Shown here one piece after another: positions 1 to 13,198 of a DNA stretch of 64,000 nt (position 1 is its first letter; each line of letters begins with the position of its first letter). Under the pieces are notes generated by a model that was not told the origin of the DNA, did no database searches, and was given only the letters and a program-made list of their open reading frames with translations. This DNA comes from Casuarius casuarius (lineage: Eukaryota; Chordata; Aves; Casuariiformes; Casuariidae), in contig PTFA01000017.1 in the NCBI GenBank assembly GCA_003342895.1, forward strand, positions 54,057 through 118,056. The letters run 5' to 3'. Position numbers and translations under genes: made by a program.

Positions 1-3000
1 TAAGTCAATATATGCGCATAAAAAAGGAAGGGAGTAGTTCAGAATAATTATACTGCAGAACCTCAGTTTAGGCTTGATTATAGATCTTAAATTGTCTAAA
101 AAATAGTAATTCCTACCGTAAGGTGGAAAGTTACGGTAGCATAGAAAACCTATTGAGGGAAGGATTTAACTTGATGTTCATTTTTCAGATTAAAATGAAA
201 AGATGAGAAAATAATGAAATAGTTTCACTGTACTATGGTGGATTTTTTTAAAAATTAGCACTGCATGTTTTTTAAACTCTTTTATTGTTTTAATGTTGAG
301 GTTGCATTATTGGACAAACCATCTGCATACAAATGACAGAAAGAATGAACTTTCAGTGCTTAGAATTGGCAAGGTTAATTTAGATTCCTTAAAAATATCA
401 ATGCTGTGGCAATGGTAGTAGTTGTCTTTCTGTGTACCCTTCCTGAGATGACTCAGTCACTACATTTGTGTCTTAGAGGGAAAATTACAAAGGTGATTAG
501 GTGATTTAAAATGAAGTTAGCTTTAAAAAGCCACTTTAGGCACCCTGTGAGGATTTTCTGCAAATCCCTGTGTTTGTGTCAATGGGCCCATAGGCAATTT
601 TAGCTCATAAAATACCTTTGTAAATCTGGCTTCTGACTTCTAGAACCTTAAAACAAAGTCAAGGTCATTGCCAAAGTTTGTCTCTTCCACCACTGCTGCT
701 GTAAGTGGGAAGCAAACTTGTACTTTCAAAGCAGAATTTTGCCTTTAATTGGTATTGGCTCACCCTGTCTGATTATGAAGCGTTATAGTAATACATGGGT
801 TTTTATTGTAATTCCTTTGCAATGCATGCTTTTGCTTTTTTTCCTTCCCTGTAGACTTCTGTTTATCAACTCTGTCTAAAGCAATAGACCATTTTTTCTG
901 TAATGGTATCTCCTTCTCTAGCCTGATCAGTGGATTATCAAGATTTGCTAGCTAAAGTTTATCTCAGTCGAAGATTGTTTGGTGAAATAATAGAGGTACT
1001 TCTGCTAAAACCAGCTTTTTTGTCCATAGTGTTCATTGGCTATCTCTCCATAGGGCAATCTGAGATTTTTCCATGTATTACATAAGTTTGCATTAAATCT
1101 TTTCCTTATGGCACTTCTAATCTAATCCAAATCCAAATCTCACTTCTCAGTCAAACCAACCATTTATGTTCATGACCTTGCTCTTATCTTTTGTAGGAAC
1201 TGAGAAGGTAACTTTAGGCAGCTATTTTTCTGCCTACAGGTTCTTTTTTGTGAGCTTCTACAGAGTTTTTTCCTTTCCTGTATAGTCCAGCATACATTTG
1301 GGACTACTGAGAGGGTTAAAGGGGGGCTGTTGTGTTTGCAGTACGAAGGAGCACTCATTTTTCTTTTAGGGAGGCTGAAGGAAAAGCTGGACAGGTGAAG
1401 GGAATAAGCAAATGGTTTGGAGAAACGTAACATCTGCTTTTTGCCTGTGATTATGCTGCCTATCTTTTACTTAATTTGACATCTGGGTCTATTTTTGGGC
1501 TCGGAAAAAAAAAGCTGTTCTGGAATGGGAAGTTATTGGAACGGATTCCTCCAATTTTTGATTTAATTTTCCATTGTGTGGAGATGGTTTTGTGTGTGTT
1601 AATTTAGGATGAAGATTGTGCTAGCATGACTATGCTGAATTATCTCAAGGGTAAACTGGTGCATACACTCTACCTGAAGCCACACTAAAAAATCAACGTG
1701 GAAATCAAAGTCAGGAGAAGGCAATTTGCCTTATGAGCAGGGTGATTCACCAGAAGCAAATGAAAAATCCAGGGGAATCAGTCTGATGTCAGCAGAAGAT
1801 TAGTAACACATGAGAGTTCTCATAAAAATCCAGTTCTGACTAAATATTTTCATTGTAAACAACTGCTGCTGAAATGATACATGAAAAGAAATACCCCACT
1901 TCATTACAATGTTTGGAATCTTTCTCTTTTCACAATATAAAGGCACCAATTTTTCACTGGCTTTCATAGCTCTGAGAGAAAAAATGTAGAGGATAGCCTG
2001 AAGGATCACCTAGTTTAACCTCTATTAGCACATGAATACATGAAGCAATATTAAATGGAAAATAGAAACACTTCAACATCATATCAAGTGCTCAGTTCAT
2101 ATTTACAGATTGGACTGTAGTCTGTGAAGATGCTGAATGAAAGGTCCTTGTTTCTCTCACTCTAAAATGACAGAGGTAGGAATTCTGGTGGTAATAAAGC
2201 CAAAATTCCCTCTATTTCATCATTTTGATTTCTTTTTTTTTTTCTTACTGTATTCAACAGTTACCCTCTCTTTCCTTGTATAAAAACAACCACTTGCAAA
2301 TTCTGCAAATATCATTTGGCTTGTATGACGTTTTCTTCAGTGATAGAATTTGACAGTGCTGATTTGTTTTTACATGATAAATATGAAATTACAAAGTATA
2401 AACCACTTTCCGGAGATGATGTTGAATTAAAACCCTATTCTAATTTTCCTTAAAATGGAAAATTTAATTATAAACAATTTGAACACTTGCAGGAAATACA
2501 CATTTTTTTCATTTTTTGGCTTTGGAAATCTGTTGGTTTGCATAGGTATTCTGTATGTCAAGATTTGACTGGTGCAAGTAGATTCTGTAATGAGGACATT
2601 TACATAAACAAATTTCATTCTTTTCGTAAAATGCAATGTTAAGCTTTGTCCTTCCCCTGATAACCCCAAAAGACAGAGATATAATGGTAGAAAGCATTCC
2701 CTTATCGGACAAAACCTATCAGTCTGCAACTCATGCATAATACAAAGGTGCTGAATAGATGATTCCTGCTATAGAACACCAGGAAGTCATTTTCCACGGG
2801 ATATTAGGAGGCATTTTTCCTTTCAATTCAAATTTCATTTGCTACAACTAATTTAGCCCTTAGCACTTTATAATTGTGCATAAAAAATAAAACGATGGCC
2901 CATAAATAAACTTTACTGGAAGCTACAAACAAANTGGCCAAATATAACTTTGCAAAAGTAAAAGCTATGGTCGCGTTCCCATGTCAAACTAGGCTTCAAT

Positions 3001-5865
3001 TGGTTTTAAAAGTAGGTAGGACATAGCAACTGTATTCTTCTACAATTTAATATGAACATTCTCCTGCTGCATCAGAGTTTCTAGATTCTTCCCCCCTGCT
3101 ATTCTTGTTTTTTTGAATATAAGGCTCAAGTCAGTAAGTTGTGAAAACCTCCTGTTGCTGCTGTTCCTTATGCGAGGCTAGGGGAGCTNGGGGTCAGTGG
3201 GGAGGCAGACAGAGGGGTCTGAATACCTGGGAAAGTGAAGAGGACAAAGTGGAGTTGGGAGGAAGGGAGTCTTCCTGGGGCCACCAAGGCAGTCTCTGCT
3301 GGGACTTCCAGTATTTTGCAAGGATAACGGTACTACATCCTTGCCACATGCCACAACTTCCTGAGTGAGTTTGCATGTAACTGGCACTTATTCAGATAGA
3401 TAGAAAAGATCTAGTTCTTAAAATCACCGTAGTGATCAGGAGCAGCTCAGCTCCTGCTTGGAGCCCATGCCCGAGAAGCTGGTCCCTGCAAGGCTGGGAG
3501 TGTCCCCAAGGATGGGCACTGAGCCGCAGGGAGCAGACCATCTGCGGGGCATGTGGTGGGGGATGCTGGCCTCTGTGCTGCTTTCCTGTCCAAGCTGGAG
3601 AGCCACGGACTTCAGTAAAGTTATAACTGAGGAGCAGCATAGCATCTAGGTATTAATTTCCCAGATCTTTTTCAGAAATAGGAGGCAGGGCAAAGCCATG
3701 GCCCTTTTCACCCAAAGCGGAACTTTCCTCATAGATCCACATTGCTATGAGCAAACCTCCCTATTTTCTGTAAAAGGAGTCTTTTGCTTTTTTGGAGACT
3801 CTTCCTGTTCATGGAACTTATCAGCTGGCTTGCAAGGACGAGGTTACATTTTACAGCTGAACTGATCTAAAAGCTCCCGACTGTCAGCAAAGGGAGGTCC
3901 CTTGTCTCTGTAACTTCATCCCAGACGTGAGCTGCGCAGAGGGAGGAGGCCGACTGCACTCCTGCGGTGACCGCGAGCTCTCGGATTCATGCGGTTATCC
4001 TCTGGGGCTTCATCCTCAGCGCACTGAGCCCTACATCTTCCTGAGATTTCTCAAATGAAGAATGTGTTCGTGAAAAAGCTATCTGTTCTTTCCCACTCAT
4101 CAGAAGTCTGGGAAAAACAGTACCCTTTTCAAAAATGGTATTTCCTTGAAAAAAGTCAACATTTAAAAAATTTTGTTTTGTTTTTTAATGGCTACTGTTC
4201 TTGTTCAGTTTTTTTTCAGGAGGGAAGTGCAAAGAACCCAGCTTTTGTCAAGGCAAGATTCAAGATGCTACTAACCAAAGAGCTACTTGGGAACGGGCTG
4301 GACAGTCCGTGGGAGTCATCAGCTTTGATAAATGAACAGAAGAGCTTCGTTTCCATTAAACCAGTTGTTGTTAGCCAGTTCAGGACTTCCAACTTGATAG
4401 AAGGTCCTCGTCTTCAGCAAACTGGCAGTGACTATCTAAAAGCTATTTGATATAAAAAAGCCCAGTAAATGTTATTTTCACCTCCTTGACTTTGAAGGCA
4501 GGGATCCTTTCTGAGGGCCTGTGTGAGTCGGTGATATCTTGTGTTGTTTCAGATAGTTTCTCATGTTGTGTTGAAGGATGTGAGAAACTGTCAGAAATTC
4601 TGTTTTCTCTTGGTTGCCTGTCAAAAGTCAGAATTTTGAAGGTTGCCTTTAGTTAATGAAATAAATACAGAGCCACTGAGAACGCACCAAACTTTCAGTA
4701 TTTATGTGTTTCCTTTTCTCTGCTTTGTTGTTGCTAATAGAAGGGCTTCAAAAGCTCAAAATGTGGGCTTCTTTTGGACTAATTTTTAATTACTTAGCCC
4801 TTAGAGCCTAAATTACTGTTTTTCTTGAAGAGCCTCATAAATGTCAAGTTTTAAAAACAGAGTAGGTCGTAAACATTTCAGGGCAATACCATGTGTTTCT
4901 TGTGTTAAACAACATGGTAAAATATAATGCAGCTTATCTGTGGTAGGGCAACAGTTCTTCTGTAATTAGTAACTCTGCTAGTAACAGCAAGCATCTCATG
5001 GTTATATTTCAAACTAGGCTGGAGCATAGATGTTTCTTAACCAAAGCCTGGAGAGCAAAAGGGCTTTTAAAAGAATTATAGAGATTCAGGAGAAATATAT
5101 GATGATAACAGTAATTAAAAAAAAAAATTTTTTTTCACTATTTGTCTTCTCTCAAGTTGTCTGCTAACAAATGTGTAGCTGCTTAGATGAGCGTTTAGTC
5201 TGATCAGAGGGATCTTTACCCACAGCAATGGCAGTTTGCAAGCAGCACCAAACAGCTGCAGAGCACTGACGTTATTCAGACATTTATAAAAATATCCTGG
5301 TTTTATGCATGAATATAGTGAAGCTTCTAAAAGAAAAATGATTTGGAGAATGACTGAGCAAATTCAAAGCCACATGGATCTTTTTTTGGTGCAGAACCAT
5401 CTTATATTACTCATGGCTCTTATTTAGGTAAACTCGTCTTCTTTCCCTATGGACAAATGCTCTGTGGTAGTAGGGCTGTAACATCAGCAATGCTGCCACT
5501 GTAAGATAACAATTGCAGACATGAGTAGCACAGGCAGCCCAAAGCATTTAATGGTGTCAGTGTTTCCTATAAATTAACTGTGCAGCATTACATTTTATTG
5601 ACAGGAAATAGCCAGTTTGTCTCAAGGCATCTGGCTCTTGATTTTATTGGCCTGAAGGATACCTGAACAAAGAAACATATATATAATGCTATGTCAAAAA
5701 GATAATTATTTCAGCAAAGACATTCCTTATATTTCTTCTACCGTTTCATATAACAAGCAGTGGAATAATTGATGATGTTGTTCCTAATCAGAAAGTAACT
5801 ATATCAGAAGGGGATGAAACCAAATAATTTTTCATTAGCTTCTTGAGAAAAACATTATACACACA
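1..5865. other. Intergenic 3' flank, no gene seen
   Basis: AT-rich sequence without recognisable exons. It has a GC-richer patch at about 3140-4030 with a small CpG cluster and single N bases at 2934 and 3189. A short string at about 1990-2020 (AAGGATCACCTAGTTTAACC) is reminiscent of an antisense CR1 tail but too short to call. Confidence 0.8.
3900..4030. other. Small CpG cluster in the 3' flank
   Basis: About ten CpGs in 130 bases (for example CTGCGGTGACCGCGAGC at 3963) within otherwise CpG-poor flank. It is too short for a CpG island call. The adjoining 131-codon open frame (4055-4450) has no recognisable similarity. Confidence 0.35.
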
Positions 5866-5900
5866 TGCACATTATATATATATTTATATATATGTATATG
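5866..5900. repeat. AT/TA microsatellite
   Basis: A short run of alternating TA dinucleotides with interruptions (attatatatatatttatat and tatgtatatg). Confidence 0.8.
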
Positions 5901-8900
5901 TTCTTGAACCTCCTTTTAATTATTTTAGTGTATTTATAATAACACTCCATACATATTTTGTCAATTTCCCTTCAAGCGGTTAACAAATATTAATTGAGAT
6001 CCATAGACTCCCACCTGTCATTTTAATGAAAGATCACCAGTTCAGAGCAGAGAAATGGAAGAAAAGTGAAAGGCCATGATTGCGAGAGATGTGGCTGCCC
6101 CCAGTGAGTAGGAGCTAAACATGCTGAGCGTCTGTGTGAGATACTGGTGCTGGCAACTCTGGGAGTTTTATTACACAAGTCACAACATCTGGTGTTTTCC
6201 TTCAAGCTTCCATATCTGAAGTCATGTTATGATATGTCATTATTAGGAAAGTATGCTTCTGGCTTTCATAGTCAAGGAGAACAGCTTGGGAAGGGGGACT
6301 CCAATGACTCAGAAATCACGGTGTAAAAGGACACATGTTTTAAATTAAAAAAAAATCCTGTAATTCTTAAAAACAACCTTATGTGGCCTGATGCATGGTT
6401 TCTGAGAGCCCAGGGCTGCCTGGGTGATTTCTGTAAGCCATGTGGGCAGTCATAAGCTCTGGGGGGCACAGACAGCCCCAGGCACCTGGTCTCGAGCCAT
6501 GGCCAGCTGATGGGGTTGAGAAAGGCCACATGTATGAAAATGCTGTGCACATGGCCAGGGTAGCTGGTACGAATCTCTGGTGTGGACACCCTTTTGGGCC
6601 AGATCCTTCACTTCTGTGGATGGGGCATCTTCATTTCTGTTATTAACTAGGTCTATGGCTACTGCATTTCTCATTAAGGACAAACCTGCAGCCTCAATTC
6701 AGGAGCAGCCACTGCATCCCACATCTATTTTTGCATTACAGCCATCAGCCCGAGCCCACGGTCATGATGGCCTCGAGCTCCTGTAGGACCAGACGCCCCT
6801 GCAGCACGCAGAGAGTTTGAAACCTCTCCTTAAGGGCTGTGCCAGCAGTGCTGGGGCACAAACAGCCGGGAGCAAACAAGCTTGAAGCACAGATCCTGCT
6901 GGCACATGAAAGAGCTTGAAGCTATTTAAGAAGTTTTCACCACCTGAGTGTTTTCTACCTCCCCCTAACGCGCTTCTAATTTCAGTGATGATGAATCCAT
7001 CTCAGCTGAGTGAGAGGGACTTCACTGCTGAGAGAGTAACTCCTTAAACCACTGCTGCTTTTTTGCAAGTGAATATTTGGCAGCACCTGTCCAGCTATTA
7101 TTTTTTTGCAATGCCTCCCTTCTGCTACTGGGTGTACCTTGAAGCTCCAGTCGCACAAGGTCCAGCCTGAGCACAAGCACACCTCAGGCTGTGTGGAGGC
7201 ATTCAGGCAGTGATGGCCAAGCTTTAATCTGGCCTTCACAACATTGGGTTAGCTCAGGAGTCTTGCCAGGCTGGGTACTGGTTCCAGCCTCAGCCTTGCG
7301 CCTAAATAGCAATTTAGACGTGCCACAGAAAGATGTGTCTTTCTGTATTTAAAAGGAAGTATAGCAATCCTGAAAGGTTAGGACTATATGCTGTGAGTCA
7401 GGCAGTATGGTTACTCAGCATATGTCCCCAGCTGCAGTAATAAAGTCTCTTGGAATCAGTATAAATTCCTTTCTTTGTTTGACAGATTTGATAATTTTGA
7501 CAAAACTTCTTAAAATACACAGAGTACATACACACAAGCCTTCTCTCCTCCTCAAGGCTCTCAGTGATCTTAGTAGCTCCCAGAATATCAATAACTGTGA
7601 CAGATGGTACTAGCTCTGCTATAGTTGCAGGATAGTTTTCTATCATATATGCCTAAATTGGTAGCTGAGCTAATAGGATCTTAATAAAAATTACTTTTGT
7701 CATTCAGCCATAACAACTTGTAGGTGTGGGGAGCAGGTATGATGTTTGCAGAGCAGATGCTGGTTATGTTGACTGAAGCTGTCTGTAAAGTCCCTTTATA
7801 GTACAGGTGGATGCAATTATCTCATTCAGTTGGGATTAGGTCAGTGTAGTTCAGCTTTACAGAGAGCACTGAAAACACTTTGAAGAGGGTGTCCTGGCTT
7901 ATGTGCTACCTGTTAGTGGAAAGGGTAAACAGAAAGTGTTGTTAAAAAGGCTTTGGATTTTACCTTTGGATGCAGAAAAAGGATGCTATAGAAAGAGTTT
8001 ACCCCTGCAATCTCTGATTAGCAGAGAATTGGCTGCCTGACTGAGGAAACTGCACAAATAGTGTAATCCTGCAGGCACTGTTTTATCAGCTGGGGTTATC
8101 TGGTTCTCCAGATCCCACATGCATGTTGTTCTGTTTGCAGAAGCTCTGCTTAAATAATGTAGTCTGTTAATCAAGCCTCACTCCAGGATGGAGTAATATC
8201 CATAAAATTGTTTTCCTGTTTTTTATAACTTTGCCAAGGTTTAATAGTTTTGATTTAAAAGTTTCACTGTAAAAATGCACACACAATTTTTATTCTCAGT
8301 AGTTCAACCTAAAATAATTTGGCTGTTTGCAAGAAGGAGATGATTGCCTTGCTTAAATGCAAAAACTTCCAGCATTTTATCACAGGAGATCTTTAGAGCA
8401 GGTCTTGAATGCTGGGTGAAGAGTTTAGCTAGCTGGGGTTAGGGCTTGTCTCTTGCTCTCCCTGTAAAAATGGACCCTGGTCTGAGGAGGTCAGTAGTGC
8501 CCGAAAGACTGTTTCTGCTTACTTATTTCACTCTGTTTGTATGGGTAAGGCACCAAGCAGAGGAAAAAGCAGGCTTCCAGGGGGCCGACACCGGCTGCTT
8601 TTGCTGCAGACTTGATTGCATCAGAGCTACTGTGACTGCGCAACCCTGACTTCACCCTCTTGAACAGTGCGTGGCAAGTGCAGTCTTCAGTTACCTGCCC
8701 ATGCACAGCTTTTCCCATGGACTCGCCAAGGTGCCTGGGCTGGGGGGACGTGTCAGGGCGGTGGAGTGAGAGAGGCCATTGCCTCTTGGATCCTCTACAT
8801 CATTTGCTGGAGGAATTGGGGAAGTCTACGGTGAATAAGATAGAGAAAGGAGAGTCTCCAGGGACGGGCTGTTAACTACTGCCCTGGAGAACTGGATTTT

Positions 8901-11900
8901 CCTCCTGAGGCTGGCAAGGAATTCCACAGGGATATAAATCTGTCACTTCAGTGACCTTTTTCACAGGAGATGCCTGTGCATTTCTCAATTTCTGGACTCG
9001 TTATCTGAGCCCATAGGTCTGACTTGTTGAAATGAAAAGAAGAACACTTGGAGTTTCCAACGGAGTCCTGGAGAGCTGTGCTTGGCTCTGAAGAGATACA
9101 GTGCAACAAAATGCTGGGTTCTTTAAAAATAACCATGCTGTAAACATTTCAAATTAGTTAGTCTTGTGATGATTAATATCTCTGTGTCTCAACCCCCTGT
9201 TTGTAAATTGGACATAAGGAAGCCTTCTCATCTCACCAGACATTTGGGAGAACAAAGTCGCTGATTTGGGGAAAATGTTCATATACATACATAGGAAAAT
9301 GAATAATGCTGTCTCTGCAGCAGGATTTGAATAATGTATAATAAGTGAAGCATCAAGTGAAGCATAGAACAAAGATGAAAACAATATGGTGAATTAACTG
9401 TAAAAGCATTGGACAGTCTTTCACCATTCTTTCAGTGAAGAATATCAGCTGAGCAGTCATGCACCCTCTCTTCTCTGTACAGAGCAGTAGGACAGGAGTG
9501 TTGAGGAGATGACAGTGTATGGCCAGGTAACTAAAGGGTAGCATAATACATACATGATGGAGCTAAGTTAAACTTGCATAGGCATCTGTACCTCTGGAGC
9601 CCTGTCCTTGGCACTACCAGCTGCTTTGTAGGTTATGGGTATATAGCACAATGCAGCACTGAGCTAAAGGCGCTCAAACAGAGTGCCGGGAAGGAGAGCA
9701 ACATAACCCTGAGTAGCACTGCTAGCATGGCTCTGAAGAGCTGTGCCCAGTGTTTTCACCCTTGGGTGCTCTACTTAAATATCCTTGCTCAAAGGCGCTT
9801 GGGCACCTTAGAGACAGCAGCCAGTGAGAGCAGTGAATATTGATAGGTGTACACATATGCGACAGGACTGAGTTTGAGAAGTAATTTGCAATTAAAATGT
9901 AGTCACTGAGGTAGATAAATTTAATTATTTAGAAACATTCAAGCCAGATTTCTGAGTGCAACACTCGTGCATTTGTCAAAAACGATCATTTGCTTCATTT
10001 ACTCTGCAATGATTTTCATATTTTGAATTGTCACCTCAGCTCTTAAACTTCTGATATATGGTTGGCATTGAAATATCTGAGGAACTCCAAACAAAGAATA
10101 AATACTTGGGAATGCAGCCGATGCAGTTCCTGATCCAGTGTGACAATGAGCAGGCATTATTGCTTAGTGCTCATTATCAGAGCTAATACACACCACCATC
10201 TGCCAGGTGTACATGAAAAAAAAGTAGTGCGACAAAAAGCCCTATCATAATCATGCCTATGTCTGTAATCACATGGAGAAGGCCAGGAACAGAAGTTGCA
10301 CGTTTCAGAGAATAAAAACACAGCAGATAAATTCCCCATAAGATGATGGGAAAATCTTGCTTGCTTTATTCACCTCAGTAATTTCCCTGAGGTGAACTTG
10401 CATGAGAAAGGCTGGCAGGATACATGTGAATCTGGCGAAAGGTACTGGAGAAGCAAGAGTAAGACAGAGATCAACATTTCAGTGGTTTAGTAAGGCAGAA
10501 ATGGAAAGCAATTTAGAGTAGACATGCAGCAAATTTTCTGAGTTCATCACCGTACAACTAATTTTACACTTTTCAGGTGAATAGTACATACTTTTCAGCC
10601 TGACCAAATCTGGCACTAGTGTATTTTGGAGGTTTCTCATGCAGAGTGCCATACTGCAGCTCCAGGCCCGTTGTCAATTAATGCATTCTGCTTTTTCTGT
10701 ATGAGAAAAAGGAGCACCCATGAGCTGCACTGTTCTGATGCATACATGAATGGGAAGAATTCAGAAATGTTTTTTCTTGCAACCCTGGCAACTTAGAAAA
10801 CCAGAGAATTTTTCTTATTCATTTTACCCAACCTTCTAGTTTTGGTGAACTGTTTGTCTTTTTAAATAAACCTGCTTGTTCTGCTTTTTGATGGATGATT
10901 CTTATTTACTACCAAGCATCTTACAACTCATGCAGTATTTCTGGAAAGGCTGACACAGTGCAAATCAAGTATATGATTTTGAATCAAACCCCAAAATATT
11001 ATGGTACAGTGCCCTTAACAATAAGCTTTATTCAGTATTTTTCTTCTATAAAATTTCTTTTCTTGCCCCACACACTGCACCTCATCATGACACATTCGCT
11101 TGTTAAAAGACTTCTACAGGGAAATATTGAGTTTTCTTTCCTTCACTATTTTGTGCTTGGAGACCTTGATTTTAGAAAGAGAGTCAAGCTGGGCTTGCTG
11201 GGCAGCTTGCTGTGCTGCTTCCCAGGACCAGGAGAACCACACTGTGCCCCTGTTGCTGACTGAAGCCCCTTCCAAATAGGTTTCCCCTACCAGGGAAGTA
11301 AAATGAGCAGAGGGATTGTGCATATGTACAAACGCCTGGGTGAGGTTAACAGGAGGCTGAAAAGTGGGCACCCCCTACAAACTCCAGAAACCCTCTTAAT
11401 ATCTGCCTTCCCCTCCAGACTATCTTAATCTCTTGGAGCTTCCTTACCCATAGCCCCTGTGACTCTGATGACTCTTTGCTTTTCCACATCCCTCCAGCAC
11501 CAAAAATTGAGTTTTACTGCTGTCTAAAGGGAGGGTAAGATGAGTTACTAAGTCCTTTGCTCTTAAGGTAGCAGCATTTGCCTAAACTGCCAAGAAATCT
11601 TTGAACTGGTGCCATCAATGAAATATTTTTCTAACTCGTCTGGCCCTTGTTTGTAAGTCATCATATCAGAGCCATCAGGGGAATGGACTGGAAACTTCAA
11701 CTGTCCAAGAAACATGGTCACTGTATGGTGATTTGGTCATATGAATAAACACTTCAGATGGCAAGTTGCAAGTCTGAAGAGAATTAAATGGTTGAGTAAG
11801 CGTTGGCTACTTATAAATTGTTCGATGTCCTTTGCAAAGGGGGGAAGGGGTAAAACAGGCATGTATAGCAGATAAAAGAAATAACAAAAGAAGAATTTTT

Positions 11901-12580
11901 GATGGGTAGTGGAGATGTGTTGGGCTGTTCATTTATTTGTTTTTTTCTGCACAGCTTCCTAGCTAGTTTGCATTAGGCCCAGTACGGATTCATGAAATTT
12001 GAATGAGTTTACAATACTTTTCAGATGAGCACAGTACTTGAGCAGAAATAAAAAGGTAAGACATACTGTTCAATTATGCAAGAATAGAGAGCAAGTACAG
12101 AGCAGCTGACTCAAGGCAAATAGATTAGGTGTTGGAGAATGTTGCGGTGCTGCCAATGTATCTTTTAATGATTATTTATTAAGCACAGACAATATGTGCA
12201 TTCTCCCTCTCCCTTTCTGGCCTCTTTTCAGCTAGATGCCATCAATAGAGGAAGTCTAACAACAGTGGTTTTGGGATAGACATATACGAGGAGTGTATGA
12301 GAGCATGCAAATAGATGGAGGAATGGTGCAGGTATAGAAAGAGTATTCTGTTTACATTTTTGGCAATGAAAAGAGCATAGATTTGAATGCCGCCATTGTT
12401 ATTTTCATTGACTTCATTGAAAAATACGTGCAGTCGAAGACCTGGAGTTTTTATTTCATGTTACTAAACATTTAAGCAAAGCTGTCTTTGGCTTTTCAAG
12501 GCAAAAATGAAATTACTGGGATTTTGACATCATTTTCTATTTTCTCAGAATTATTCTAAGAGCTGGTATCACCCCTGCAT
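5901..12580. other. Intergenic 3' flank, no gene seen
   Basis: Unique AT-rich sequence. All open frames are short (up to about 122 codons) and unrecognisable. No RNA gene or clear repeat was found. Confidence 0.8.
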
Positions 12581-12798
12581 TTTCCCCATATCCTTTTTTC
12601 TTCACTCTTTTTGCCTTTCTACTGTCACTGAGTGTCACTGAGATATATTTTTCCTTCTTTTTTCTGCCTTTTTTCTCATCCCCATTATTTCTTTGTCTCT
12701 CTTTTTCCTCTGTTCTTTTAATCTTTTTTCTCTCCTTGCATGCTTTCTTTTCTTCCATTTGCTCTATCCTCTCCTGCCTCCCACTTTTTATCTCTACC
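12581..12798. repeat. Pyrimidine-rich tract
   Basis: About 220 bases that are overwhelmingly C and T on the plus strand, with runs such as TTCCTTCTTTTTTCTGCC and TCTTTGTCTCTCTTTTTCC. A 10-bp unit TGTCACTGAG is duplicated in tandem at 12623-12642. On the minus strand this yields a Lys/Glu/Arg-rich open frame of 87 codons, a composition artefact and not a protein. Confidence 0.85.
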
Positions 12799-13134
12799 AT
12801 GCAAGCTTTCTCACTTTTACATTAATGGGTCAGCAACAAATAGTCAGCAGTTTTAGATGGCTTATCTTTCACTGTGATGAAAATGAACCTTTCCATTTGT
12901 GGATAAAAATATTCTTGATAATTTTGAATGACTCTTTTGGTGATTTGAAATGGTGAAAGATGAAGTTCTAGATGTGCTTGTGCAGAAGACAATTCGGCAA
13001 AGACAGATGGTGAGGTGTGTATAATATTCTCCACCGAAATGTTAAAGAAGATATGGTTGAAGAACATATTTAACAGAGCTGGATGCATTAAGCATCTAAT
13101 ACAGTGAGTGTTGCTTGTAAGTGCTCATTGCAAC

Positions 13135-13198
13135 CCAAATATTTAAGTGTTCAGTTCATATATTCAATATATATATCCAAATATTTCAGTGTTCAGTT
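13135..13198. repeat. Local 22-bp direct duplication, 42 bp apart
   Basis: CCAAATATTTAAGTGTTCAG at 13135 and CCAAATATTTCAGTGTTCAG at 13177 differ at one position; both continue with TT. The spacer is an AT-rich stretch with TATATATAT. Confidence 0.9.

Noticed and set aside
1985..2025. Possible antisense CR1 tail (GGATCACCTAGTTTAACC)
   Set aside because: Only about 20 bases resemble the CR1 end; nothing recognisable flanks it.
4055..4450. 131-codon plus-strand open frame
   Set aside because: No domain recognised and isolated in AT-rich flank; within the length range expected by chance in 64 kb.
5115..5135. A-run followed by T-run (self-complementary)
   Set aside because: A homopolymer pair in AT-rich flank; no terminator or hairpin gene context applies in a vertebrate genome.
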